A stretch of DNA of 10,890 nt from Nitrospiraceae bacterium UBA2600 (GCA_002339325.1 DDKK01000021.1:1-10890); one strand, 5' to 3'; counted from the first letter of the stretch, positions 1 through 6,528 are shown. Notes: generated from the letters alone by a model not told the origin. Numbers and translations: made by a program.

Positions 1-1
1 T

Positions 2-655
2 AAATCTCCAGCAGAAGGAGCATATGTAGGATATCCTTGGAGCGAACTTCTTGGAATAATCTGCCTCGAAAGTCACTTAAACAGAACAGCCATTATAGGG
101 GAGGATTTGGGAACAGCAGAAGAGTGGATGAGAGAGGAACTTCTTAAAAGAAAAATTGCCTCGTGGAGAGTTTTCTATTTTGAGAAAGAAAACTCTAACT
201 TCAAAAAATTAAATCAATATCCTGAGGAAGCCCTCTGTAGCATAACAACTCATGACCTTCCAACTTTAAAAGGTTTCATAACAGGCAAGGATTTAGAACT
301 CAGAAAAAAATTCAACTTACTCGAAGATTTCATCTATGAAAAAGCCCATGAAGACAGAATTAGAGATATACAGAAAATAATAGAGCTAATACAGGTTAAT
401 AATGAAGAGGAGCTTGAGAAAATCCTTTTGGCTTTAATCAGTTTTCTTTCGAGGACAAATTCAACATACTTTCTTCTTTATCCTGAAGACATTCTCCTTA
501 TTGAAGAACAGACTAATCTTCCCGGAACAACTAATGAATATCCTAACTGGCAGAGAAAACTACCTCTTACAGTAAATCAAATTATAAACTTACCAATTTT
601 AAGAAAAATCGAGTCTATTTTGAAGGAGACTGGTCGGGTTTCTGAGTATCATTAA
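2..655 (+). CDS. malQ: 4-alpha-glucanotransferase (amylomaltase), C-terminal part, 5' end outside window
   Basis: This is the last 217 residues of a GH77 4-alpha-glucanotransferase, which transfers glucan segments between maltodextrins in glycogen or maltose metabolism in the cytoplasm. The frame is open from base 2, so the gene starts upstream of the window. The segment GAYVGYPWSELLG is typical of the family. It is followed by IGEDLG, whose Glu (bases 101-103) corresponds to the family acid/base residue, and by TTHDLPTL, whose Asp (254-256) is the third catalytic carboxylate. The nucleophile Asp motif lies upstream and is not seen. The C-terminal YPNWQRKLP is also characteristic. A TTG at 107 could be taken as a start, but homology continues upstream of it, so it is internal. 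The last 41 bases overlap the 3' end of mtgA on the other strand, and no terminator is visible between the two genes. Confidence 0.93.
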   Translation, partial: KSPAEGAYVGYPWSELLGIICLESHLNRTAIIGEDLGTAEEWMREELLKRKIASWRVFYFEKENSNFKKLNQYPEEALCSITTHDLPTLKGFITGKDLELRKKFNLLEDFIYEKAHEDRIRDIQKIIELIQVNNEEELEKILLALISFLSRTNSTYFLLYPEDILLIEEQTNLPGTTNEYPNWQRKLPLTVNQIINLPILRKIESILKETGRVSEYH

Positions 656-1424
656 CTGGTTTGTCTCCATCACTCACCCCTTCTCTGACAGTAGCTTCGG
701 TCTCGCCTTTTTCAGTATCTGTGTATTCTTCCTTTATTATTCCTCTTTTCTGCATTATGAAATATATAAGTGATGCTCTCTTTTCAATAAATTTCGAATT
801 TCCTACAGGACTATACCTTATAGGATTTGGAAGAGCCGCAGCCAGTCTTGCTGCTTCCATCGGAGCAAGTTCAGAAGCGGATTTCCCAAAATAATGTCTT
901 GCTGCAGCCTCGGCACCAAAAATTCCCTCTCCCCATTCGGCTATGTTTAAATATAGCTCAAGAATTCTTTTTTTGGTTAGTGTCTTCTCTATTCTCCACG
1001 TAATTATCGCCTCCTGAATTTTTCTTACAGGATTCTTAGAAGGGCTTAAATAAAGGTTTTTTGCCAGTTGTTGCGTAATTGTGCTACCTCCGTATTTTAG
1101 TTTTTTTTCCCTTATGTCTTTCTCAATTGCCTTTTTTATTCCTTCTAAGTCAAAGCCAGAGTGTTTGTAAAATTTATCATCCTCTCCAATTAATACGGCC
1201 TTAACAAGATAAGGTGAGATTCTGTCAATTGAAACCCAATGTTTTTTAATCTGAATTTTCTTACCCTCCTCTTGCCATTGTTTCATGCGAAATTTCATCA
1301 TTGCCGTAATTTGAGGGTTTTTTCTTTTAAGAGATGAGACATCAACAGTAAAAGGATAAATAACAACATAACCAACATAAAAAGCTACTGATAAAATTAT
1401 TAATCTGACGAGCCACTTGAACAT
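615..1424 (-). CDS. mtgA: Monofunctional biosynthetic peptidoglycan transglycosylase (GT51)
   Basis: Membrane-anchored glycosyltransferase that polymerises lipid II into glycan strands on the outer face of the cytoplasmic membrane. The 269-residue protein has one N-terminal membrane segment (about residues 5-25) and a full GT51 domain. Motif 1 is EDDKFYKHSG with catalytic Glu81. Motif 2 is GGSTITQQ (112-119). Motif 3 is RKIQE with Glu138, and motif 4 is KKRILELYLN (151-160). These are followed by GIFGAEAAARHYFGK and the AALPNP segment. There is no transpeptidase domain, so it is MtgA rather than a class A PBP. The C-terminal tail of about 37 residues is hydrophilic and rich in D, E, K and P, and its last part is encoded antisense to malQ. 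The ATG at 1424 is the only start that keeps the membrane anchor. Its ribosome binding site is weak (GATGCTAAAATAAAAA before ATG). Confidence 0.95.
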   Translation of the reverse strand: MFKWLVRLIILSVAFYVGYVVIYPFTVDVSSLKRKNPQITAMMKFRMKQWQEEGKKIQIKKHWVSIDRISPYLVKAVLIGEDDKFYKHSGFDLEGIKKAIEKDIREKKLKYGGSTITQQLAKNLYLSPSKNPVRKIQEAIITWRIEKTLTKKRILELYLNIAEWGEGIFGAEAAARHYFGKSASELAPMEAARLAAALPNPIRYSPVGNSKFIEKRASLIYFIMQKRGIIKEEYTDTEKGETEATVREGVSDGDKPVNDTQKPDQSPSK

Positions 1425-1445
1425 TTTTTATTTTAGCATCAACCT

Positions 1446-1474
1446 GTCATATTCTCGTAGTAACGATAATTCAA
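1446..1474 (-). promoter_or_regulatory. Candidate sigma-70 promoter for mtgA
   Basis: On the minus strand TTGAAT (1474-1469) is followed after 17 nt by TATGAC (1451-1446). Each hexamer matches consensus at four of six positions and the spacing is ideal. The predicted transcript would start about 15 bases before the mtgA ATG, giving a very short leader. This is by-eye evidence only, and in AT-rich DNA such matches occur by chance. Confidence 0.4.
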
Positions 1475-1500
1475 AGATTTATAGCCTTTTAGAATACCAC

Positions 1501-1529
1501 TTGAATATTGATTGAAAATCTGAAATAAT
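1501..1529 (+). promoter_or_regulatory. Candidate sigma-70 promoter for the M23 peptidase-bactofilin run
   Basis: TTGAAT (1501-1506), a 17-nt spacer and AATAAT (1524-1529) match the sigma-70 consensus at four of six and five of six positions. It lies about 60 bases upstream of the M23 peptidase gene, the first gene of the rightward run. It is divergent from the mtgA promoter candidate, so both fit into the 161-bp gap 1425-1585, where I see nothing else. Confidence 0.4.
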
Positions 1530-1580
1530 ATCTTATCCAGTCTTATCTTGAAAATTATCAAAAGGCCTCGTGGCTCAAAA

Positions 1581-1589
1581 AGGAGGTGA
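1581..1589 (+). promoter_or_regulatory. Strong Shine-Dalgarno that sits on the annotated GTG start
   Basis: AGGAGGTGA, preceded by further A residues, is close to a perfect complement of the 16S rRNA 3' end. It overlaps the first GTG (1586-1588) of the following gene, so it cannot serve that codon. The in-frame CTG at 1595-1597 lies 8 nt after GGAGG, which is the optimal spacing. There is no in-frame ATG or TTG near it. Translation therefore probably starts at CTG 1595, a rare start codon. Confidence 0.6.
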
Positions 1590-2431
1590 TTGTTCTGTAT
1601 AAGTTAAAAAAATTCCTCAGAAAACTTTTCTCTCCAATAACTATCATGCTAATTCCTCATGGTAAGGCTAAGGTATTGGGGTTAAAAGTTCCCTTTTCAT
1701 TAATTCTGCTTTTTTTATGTCTTTGGTCAGCCTTTAGTATCTATGTTTTTTCCGTCGCTGTAGACACCTTTGAATATTACAGAATGCAGAGGGAGTTTTC
1801 ATATGTGATGAGTCAATTCAGAGAACTGAAAGACACAATTATAGCATTAAGAAATTCGGAAATGGAGTTCAAAAGGCTTTTCTCTCTCAAGTCTAAAAAT
1901 GAAATTCTTGAATCTCTTGATTTTTCTCCGTCGGGAGATATAAACATTGAAGAGCTAAAAATGCAGGCAGATAAAGCTATTAACTCAGTAGCAGAGATTA
2001 AAAAATTTCTCTCCGAACAACAAGACCTCTATCGGTCAACGCCAAAGGGATTTCCATTAGAGGGAAATATAACTTCCTATTTTGGCAACCGAGAACATCC
2101 AAAGTTTGGCAGAGAAGAGTTTCACACAGGCATTGACATATCGGCATCAACAGGCACAGAAATCAGAGCTACCGCAGATGGTATCGTTGTTTTCTCGGGT
2201 TATCAGGGTAGAAATGGAAATGTAGTAATGATAAGACATGGCTATGGATTTACAACAGTATACGCTCACAATCAAAAAAATCTCGTAACTATCGGACAGA
2301 GAGTAAAAAGAGGGGACATAATAGCACTTTCAGGAAGCACTGGAACCACAACAGGACCTCATCTGCATTATGAAATATGGAAGGACAACAGACCTATCAA
2401 CCCTCTTGCCTTTATTAAGGAGGAAAAGTAA
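1586..2431 (+). CDS. Membrane-anchored M23 (LytM-type) peptidoglycan endopeptidase
   Basis: Zinc metallopeptidase of 281 residues that should cleave peptide cross-links in the periplasmic peptidoglycan. A basic cytoplasmic N-terminus (about 1-30, with IMLIPHGKAKVLGLK) leads to one membrane segment (about 35-58). A helical, probably coiled-coil stretch follows (about 60-145), then the M23 domain (about 155-278). Zinc ligands His180 and Asp184 (HTGID) and His261 of HLH are present, as are catalytic His228 (YAHN) and His259, so the enzyme should be active rather than a degenerate EnvC/NlpD-type activator. The given start is GTG at 1586, but the Shine-Dalgarno position favours CTG at 1595, which would shorten it by three residues. 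The stop codon overlaps the bactofilin ATG (TAATG). Such pairings set cell shape in several Gram-negative bacteria, where bactofilin localises the peptidase. Confidence 0.92.
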   Translation: MIVLYKLKKFLRKLFSPITIMLIPHGKAKVLGLKVPFSLILLFLCLWSAFSIYVFSVAVDTFEYYRMQREFSYVMSQFRELKDTIIALRNSEMEFKRLFSLKSKNEILESLDFSPSGDINIEELKMQADKAINSVAEIKKFLSEQQDLYRSTPKGFPLEGNITSYFGNREHPKFGREEFHTGIDISASTGTEIRATADGIVVFSGYQGRNGNVVMIRHGYGFTTVYAHNQKNLVTIGQRVKRGDIIALSGSTGTTTGPHLHYEIWKDNRPINPLAFIKEEK

Positions 2432-2787
2432 TGCTTTTCAAAAAACAGCAGAAAATGGACACAGTTATAGGAGCGGAAACTTATATAAACGGAGAGATAA
2501 ACTCCAACAACTCTCTAAGAGTAGATGGCACAATTGAAGGAACAATAAAAGCAGACTGGATAACTATCGGAGACTCTGGGAAAATAACGGGAAATATAAT
2601 CTGTAGAGGTATTATAGTAGGTGGAAATGTAAATGGCACAATAAACGCATCCGAGATAATAACGATAACCCAGAAAGGTAGTGTGACCGGCGAGATATTC
2701 ACTGTTAAAATTTCCATTGAAGAAGGCGGGAAGTTTGAAGGGAAATCCTGTATTCAGCTATCAAACCTTTTCTCCGAGGGGAAATAA
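2431..2787 (+). CDS. Bactofilin (polymer-forming cytoskeletal protein)
   Basis: Bactofilins form nucleotide-free beta-helical filaments, usually on the membrane, that act as scaffolds for cell-wall enzymes. This 118-residue protein has a short charged N-terminal tail (FKKQQKMDTVIG). It continues with the repeated turns typical of the family: INGEINSNNSLRVDGTIEG, then GKITGNI, GGNVNGTINA and GSVTGEI, spaced about 17-19 residues apart. The Shine-Dalgarno AAGGAGG (2417-2423) lies 7 nt before the ATG. That ATG overlaps the peptidase stop by one base, indicating translational coupling. The adjacent M23 gene is its probable client. This resembles arrangements known in Helicobacter, Leptospira and Caulobacter relatives, although which partner it localises here is inference. 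Confidence 0.95.
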   Translation: MLFKKQQKMDTVIGAETYINGEINSNNSLRVDGTIEGTIKADWITIGDSGKITGNIICRGIIVGGNVNGTINASEIITITQKGSVTGEIFTVKISIEEGGKFEGKSCIQLSNLFSEGK

Positions 2788-2795
2788 ACAATACT

Positions 2796-3536
2796 GTGGA
2801 TTTTAGAACCCTCCTTTATGGTGAAGGACTTTTTGAGACAATTCTATGGAGGGGACGGACAAAAAAATTAGAGAGACATTACAGACGATTAAAAAACTCT
2901 GCCACATTCTTCAAAATACCTTTTGTAGATTATGAAACTTTCTGTCAGGAAATAGAGAAAAAAACAGAGGGAAAGAAAGACCTTTATGTGAAATTTTGTC
3001 TACTTACAAAAGGTGATACTCTATACTACTCCTCTCCTCAATCATTTGAGATAGCAATCCTGAAAAAAGAATACCTATCGGATAGAACTCCTAAAAAACT
3101 CATGCTTTCAACAATAAAAAGGCATAGCAAAAATCCCGTTATCTATCATAAAACAATGAATTATCTCACAAACATACTCGCAAAAAGAGAAGCAATAGAG
3201 ACAGGCTTTGATGATGCAGTGATGCTAAATGAGAGAGACGAAATAACTGAATGTTCGGCTTCAAATATTGTCATATTGAAAAAAGACAAATTCTTTACTC
3301 CCAGCCAGCAGTCCGGCTTACTTTTAGGCACAACTCTTGAGATTTTAATTGAAAAATTTAATCTCAAAGAAGAAAAGCTAACTTTAAGGGAACTTTACAA
3401 TGCAAGCTCAGTATTCATAACAAATAGCCTGATTGGCGCACTGCCAGTTTCACAGTTTATGGATAAGATTTATTACATTGATAACGAGATATTAAACGAA
3501 TTAAACCGTTTAATATATGAGGAGAACAAACTCTAA
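2796..3536 (+). CDS. pabC: Class IV aminotransferase fold PLP enzyme, probable 4-amino-4-deoxychorismate lyase
   Basis: PLP enzyme of 246 residues with the fold-type IV signature. The N-terminal LLYGEGLFETILWRG is typical. The PLP-binding lysine is probably Lys119 in YHKTMNYL, and the phosphate-binding part is EITECSASNI (149-158), followed by SGLLLGTTLEIL. The family includes branched-chain and D-amino-acid aminotransferases and ADC lyase. I prefer ADC lyase, which releases pyruvate to give p-aminobenzoate for folate, because the next gene, overlapping by one base, is pabB. Start is GTG at 2796. An upstream GAGGGG (2776-2781) overlaps the end of the bactofilin gene at a rather long 14-nt spacing, so coupling to bactofilin translation is likely. 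A 10-bp inverted repeat lies in its last codons. Confidence 0.85.
   Translation: MDFRTLLYGEGLFETILWRGRTKKLERHYRRLKNSATFFKIPFVDYETFCQEIEKKTEGKKDLYVKFCLLTKGDTLYYSSPQSFEIAILKKEYLSDRTPKKLMLSTIKRHSKNPVIYHKTMNYLTNILAKREAIETGFDDAVMLNERDEITECSASNIVILKKDKFFTPSQQSGLLLGTTLEILIEKFNLKEEKLTLRELYNASSVFITNSLIGALPVSQFMDKIYYIDNEILNELNRLIYEENKL
3489..3516. repeat. Perfect 10-bp inverted repeat at the end of pabC, just before the pabB ribosome binding site
   Basis: ATATTAAACG (3489-3498) and CGTTTAATAT (3507-3516) are perfect reverse complements separated by 8 nt. The hairpin ends 2 nt before the pabB Shine-Dalgarno GAGGAG (3519-3524). It could be an mRNA hairpin affecting coupling or stability, or a dyad site for a DNA-binding protein. 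It is not followed by a T-run, so it is not a standard terminator. It may also be chance in AT-rich coding DNA. Confidence 0.5.
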
Positions 3537-4564
3537 TGCTTATACTTTCAGGCAAATGGCTTGGTAGAGACGGTTTTTATGAAGCTCAAATTGACAGTAT
3601 CCTTTTTTACAGGAGTCTCGCTGAAATAGACAAAATTGAGCCTAACAGTTTCGTCATATTTTCCTACGATTTGGCAAAAGAAACCTTAGGTGTTCATATA
3701 AAAAAAAGTCCTTTTCCTACAGTGGTCATTGTGAAAACAACAAAATTCAATAAGCTCAGCTCATTTAATGAAAATTATTCTCTATCTCCTATTACAAACT
3801 CATTGAGAGATGAAGAATTTATGGATAGGGTTTCGGAAATCCGGAGGCTTATTGAAAACGGAACAGTTTATCAGATAAATCTAACAAATCGATTTGATTT
3901 TGAATTAAATGGTAGCCCTTTAGGCCTTTTCTTTGATTTTTACAGAAAACAACCTGTGCCTTTTGGCTTTTTTCTTTCAACATCTGACTTCTTCATTTTA
4001 TCTGGCTCAATGGAGCTTTTTCTGGAAAAAAGGTGCAACAAAATAATTAGCAAACCCATTAAGGGAACCTCTAAGTGTATAGAAGAACTCAGAGAAAGCT
4101 TAAAGGATAAAGCAGAAAATCTGATGATTACCGATATGATGCGGAATGACCTTGGAAGAATTTGCCATTTTGGCAGTGTAAGAACAACAGAACTCTTTAA
4201 AATAACAAAATACAAAACTCTCTATCAGATGCACTCAACTGTTGAAGGCCTTACAGATAGCTCAATTGTTGATGTCATAAAAGGAACTTTTCCGCCTGCC
4301 TCAGTTACGGGGGCACCTAAAAGAAAGGCTGTTGAACTCATTGACTTGTTAGAACCTCACTTTCGTGGCTACTACTGCGGAGCTGCTGGCCTTGTGAGAG
4401 AATCTGGAGACTTTGCTCTGTCCGTTTTAATCAGAACAGCCATAGGAATGGAAAAAAAGCTATCCTACTATGCAGGCTGTGGTATAGTTTGGGACTCTTT
4501 GGTAGAAAAAGAAATAAAGGAACTTTATCTAAAAGTAAAGGCCTTCTACGAATTCAAAAAATAA
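3536..4564 (+). CDS. pabB: Aminodeoxychorismate synthase component I
   Basis: Converts chorismate and ammonia to 4-amino-4-deoxychorismate, the precursor cleaved by ADC lyase to p-aminobenzoate for folate. The C-terminal chorismate-binding domain fills about residues 90-340. It shows GTVYQINLTNRF (109-120), KPIKGT with Lys176, MITDMMRNDLGR (197-208), PPASVTGAPKRKAVE and AGCGIVWDS. PIKGT, with the lysine nucleophile, distinguishes PabB from anthranilate synthase TrpE, which has PIAGT. At 342 residues it is shorter than E. coli PabB (about 450), with only a reduced N-terminal region. The ATG overlaps the pabC stop (TAATG). No glutaminase subunit (PabA/TrpG) is in the window, so ammonia must come from an amidotransferase encoded elsewhere or be used free. 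Confidence 0.93.
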   Translation: MLILSGKWLGRDGFYEAQIDSILFYRSLAEIDKIEPNSFVIFSYDLAKETLGVHIKKSPFPTVVIVKTTKFNKLSSFNENYSLSPITNSLRDEEFMDRVSEIRRLIENGTVYQINLTNRFDFELNGSPLGLFFDFYRKQPVPFGFFLSTSDFFILSGSMELFLEKRCNKIISKPIKGTSKCIEELRESLKDKAENLMITDMMRNDLGRICHFGSVRTTELFKITKYKTLYQMHSTVEGLTDSSIVDVIKGTFPPASVTGAPKRKAVELIDLLEPHFRGYYCGAAGLVRESGDFALSVLIRTAIGMEKKLSYYAGCGIVWDSLVEKEIKELYLKVKAFYEFKK

Positions 4565-4576
4565 GATAGAGGAAGC

Positions 4577-5716
4577 ATGATAGATTATCCTTTTAATTTT
4601 GAAAAAACTAAAGGAATATTTCTCAGCAGGGAAAATCGCTTCCTCTTAAAAGCACTTGTAAATGGAAAAATCTTCAATTGCCATCTACCAAACCCGGGAA
4701 GGCTTTGGGAATTATTGATTCCTGAGGAAACCGAATTGATTTTAATAAACAACCATGCCAATCCCAAAATCCCCTATACTGTATTAGCTTGTAAAAAAGA
4801 GAACAGATGGGTATTACTACACACCCATCTTACAAATAAAATAGCGAAGAGACTCATCAATGAAGGAAAAATCTCTGCTTACAGAGACTTCCGAGTTTTA
4901 GCCTCAGAGGTTAAAATTGACCACAGTAGATTTGATTTACTCTTATCGAGAGATTCGGAAAAACTTTATCTTGAAGTAAAAACCTGCACGCTCTTTGGCA
5001 GAAAAATCGGCATGTTTCCAGATGCCATAACAGAGAGAGGGAAAAGGCATCTTTTGGAACTTAAAACCATGACAGAAAAAAGCATAAAAACCTCTGTGTT
5101 GTTTGTAGTTATGAGTTCGGAAGTTAAGTTTTTTATTCCAGCCTATCACATAGACTTTGAGTTTGCAAAGGCTTTCATGGCCGTGAAAGATTCTGTTGAT
5201 TTAAGAGCAATTGCTATAGAATGGGACATTGAATTTACAGAGGTAAAGACAGTTAAAGAATTAAAAATACCCTTTTCCTTTATTGAGACAACCCTACGTG
5301 AAAGGGGAGCTTATATTTTAATAATACACCTTGCTAAAGATGAAGATATTTCCATAGGAGAACTGGGAAACCTCCATTTTTCATCAGGTTTCTATGCATA
5401 TATTGGTAGGGCAAAGACAGGACTATTTAAAAGAATCGCAAGGCACAGAAGAAAAATAAAGAAAATGCACTGGCATATTGACTATCTCTTAAACAGAGCA
5501 AAAATTATAAGAGATTTACCAATCATAACGGAACAAAACATTGAGTGCTCCCTTGCAGAAAAGCTTAGGAAAATAAGCGACAATTCAATCCCTCAATTTG
5601 GTTCTTCCGACTGCCATTGTAAAAGTCACCTGTTTTACTTCAAAAAAAATCCTTTGTTAAATAAGGATTTTATCGAAATGATTAATTTTTTTAGAATTGA
5701 AAGCCTTGAAATCTGA
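4577..5716 (+). CDS. sfsA: Fusion of SfsA (PD-(D/E)XK fold) with a DUF123-type GIY-YIG nuclease domain
   Basis: This 379-residue protein joins two nuclease-like domains. Residues 1 to about 225 are SfsA: HLPNPGRLWELL near the start, then RFDLLL and LYLEVKT with Asp120, Glu133 and Lys135 forming a PD-(D/E)XK-type site, then GMFPDAITERGKRHLLEL (140-158). Residues about 238-367 match the DUF123 GIY-YIG family: GAYILII (240-246), GFYAYIGRA (267-275), RIARHRR, HWHIDYLL (294-301), Glu319 in ECSLA, and FGSSDCHCKSHLFYF with Cys/His residues. All recognisable catalytic residues are kept in both halves. E. coli SfsA was named for sugar-fermentation stimulation and is often described as DNA-binding, but its biochemical role is unsettled. 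The ATG follows GAGG at 4-nt spacing, 12 nt after pabB. Its last 60 bases are antisense to the methyltransferase gene. Confidence 0.92.
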   Translation: MIDYPFNFEKTKGIFLSRENRFLLKALVNGKIFNCHLPNPGRLWELLIPEETELILINNHANPKIPYTVLACKKENRWVLLHTHLTNKIAKRLINEGKISAYRDFRVLASEVKIDHSRFDLLLSRDSEKLYLEVKTCTLFGRKIGMFPDAITERGKRHLLELKTMTEKSIKTSVLFVVMSSEVKFFIPAYHIDFEFAKAFMAVKDSVDLRAIAIEWDIEFTEVKTVKELKIPFSFIETTLRERGAYILIIHLAKDEDISIGELGNLHFSSGFYAYIGRAKTGLFKRIARHRRKIKKMHWHIDYLLNRAKIIRDLPIITEQNIECSLAEKLRKISDNSIPQFGSSDCHCKSHLFYFKKNPLLNKDFIEMINFFRIESLEI

Positions 5717-6406
5717 TTTCTCCCTCCTCCAATAAAATATTTTTACATTCGCGTAATCTTTTAACCAAAAGTGGCCTTTTTCGTAAATTAGACTTCTCAG
5801 GATTTTTTCGCTATTCCATTCAGAAATCTTTCTGTTTGTCTTAAATTGCCAGTGTTGGAAAATTTCCTCTCTATTGTGATAAGCAAAGGAACTTTCACAA
5901 TAGTAGGAATAATTAAATATAAGCTTGTAGGCGGGGAATTTTGAAAAAATGTTGTTCAAAGAAAAACTTTTCTCCGTAACAAGAAAGACGCTATCTATTT
6001 CGGAACTAAATATTTTATCCATTGCAGCTTCAATACCTTCTTCAGTAAGATGCAGACTATTACAGGCCAATGCAAGGTCATATCGCTTTAGTTCAAAGAT
6101 ATCTAATTCCTCAAATCTTCTACTGTCAATATCTAAGACAAATCTCTTATAAAAAGCTTCACTGAGCATATAATCGCGCATGGTTGATGAGGGTTCAAGA
6201 GCTGTAACGTTGCAACCTCTCTCTATCAGAGGAAAGCTAAGAACACCATCACCAGCTCCTATATCCAAGACTCTAATATCTTTATGAATTACGCTAAAAA
6301 GAAAATTTTTTATTGGCTCATGATAACTGTTGTGTTCCCGCCAGAGTTTATACCAGCGAGCATACTCATTCCAGTAAGAAACTTGCTTTATTTCATTGTT
6401 TATCAT
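5657..6406 (-). CDS. Class I SAM-dependent methyltransferase, substrate unknown
   Basis: Rossmann-fold methyltransferase of 249 residues. Motif I is VLDIGAGDG (46-54), and motif II is the acidic LEPS about 17 residues later. NSLHL follows in the region of motif IV, as in BioC/UbiE-like enzymes. The C-terminal half (YYCESSFAYHNREEIFQHWQF onwards) matches nothing I recognise, so the substrate cannot be named. I chose ATG 6406 over TTG 6412 because the TTG lies inside the T-run of the upstream terminator. Neither has a clear Shine-Dalgarno. It is preceded by a promoter, a structured leader and an intrinsic terminator, implying that its expression depends on read-through. Its 3' end overlaps the sfsA fusion gene by 60 bp, and no terminator is seen there. 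Confidence 0.85.
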   Translation of the reverse strand: MINNEIKQVSYWNEYARWYKLWREHNSYHEPIKNFLFSVIHKDIRVLDIGAGDGVLSFPLIERGCNVTALEPSSTMRDYMLSEAFYKRFVLDIDSRRFEELDIFELKRYDLALACNSLHLTEEGIEAAMDKIFSSEIDSVFLVTEKSFSLNNIFSKFPAYKLIFNYSYYCESSFAYHNREEIFQHWQFKTNRKISEWNSEKILRSLIYEKGHFWLKDYANVKIFYWRREKSDFKAFNSKKINHFDKILI

Positions 6407-6410
6407 AGCC

Positions 6411-6454
6411 AAATAAAAAAGCCACAGCTCAGAGGTTCTCCCCTAAACTGTGGC
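6411..6454 (-). terminator. Strong intrinsic terminator between the leader RNA and the methyltransferase gene
   Basis: On the minus strand GCCACAG (6454-6448) pairs with CTGTGGC (6427-6421). Inside it AGGGG can pair with CCTCT around an AGAA loop, giving a second 5-bp stem above a small internal loop. The hairpin is followed at once by TTTTTTATTT (6420-6411). It ends 4 nt before the methyltransferase ATG. This is textbook Rho-independent structure, and it points leftward only. Confidence 0.85.
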
Positions 6455-6522
6455 CTTCATGACCACTGCTAAATATTGCTTATGTTAGTAAAAATAATTA
6501 AATTTCAGCCTTCAGGCCGAGT
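6413..6522 (-). ncRNA. Structured leader RNA or small RNA, about 110 nt, with mutually exclusive hairpins
   Basis: The predicted transcript runs from a good promoter to the terminator. It begins with a 6-bp hairpin, TCGGCC-TGAA-GGCTGA (6520-6505), followed by an AU-rich single-stranded stretch (6504-6467). Next comes a second hairpin, GTGGTC-ATGAA-GGCCAC (6466-6450). The 3' arm of that hairpin contains GCCAC, which is also the start of the terminator stem, so the two structures compete. Both upstream hairpins present TGAAGGC at loop and 3' arm. This is the layout of a transcriptional attenuator or riboswitch controlling the methyltransferase gene. It could equally be a free-standing small RNA. 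I see no match to 6S RNA, SRP RNA, tmRNA, T-box or the common riboswitches I know. There is no convincing leader peptide (the only ATG gives five codons). Confidence 0.6.
6450..6466 (-). promoter_or_regulatory. Candidate anti-terminator hairpin overlapping the terminator stem
   Basis: GTGGTC (6466-6461) pairs with GGCCAC (6455-6450) through six pairs, one of them G-U, around the loop ATGAA. Bases 6454-6450 are also the 5' part of the terminator stem, so forming this hairpin disrupts the terminator. It is shorter than the terminator hairpin and would need a ligand, protein or kinetic trapping to win. The function is inferred from the geometry alone. Confidence 0.5.
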
Positions 6523-6528
6523 TTTATT

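Noticed and set aside
107..109. TTG start giving an apparently complete 182-residue protein
   Set aside because: The frame is open to base 2 and the upstream residues (GAYVGYPWSELLG, IGEDLG) are clear MalQ sequence, so the gene is cut by the window edge and does not start here.
3536..4564. Anthranilate synthase component I (TrpE)
   Set aside because: The PIKGT lysine is diagnostic for aminodeoxychorismate synthase, and the neighbour is a PabC-type enzyme rather than trp genes.
6450..6461. Leader peptide attenuator (ATG AAG GCC ACA GTT TAG on the minus strand)
   Set aside because: It has only five codons, no run of a regulatory amino acid and no good ribosome binding site.
6284..6472. Plus-strand 62-codon open frame over the methyltransferase start and leader
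   Set aside because: It is antisense to a recognisable methyltransferase N-terminus, has no ribosome binding site, and its product resembles nothing.
6413..6522. 6S RNA, SRP RNA, tmRNA or a CRISPR tracrRNA
   Set aside because: The 5' and 3' ends do not pair as in 6S RNA. The SRP tetraloop domain and tmRNA tag are absent. The array repeat is a type I/III form that needs no tracrRNA, and no anti-repeat is visible.
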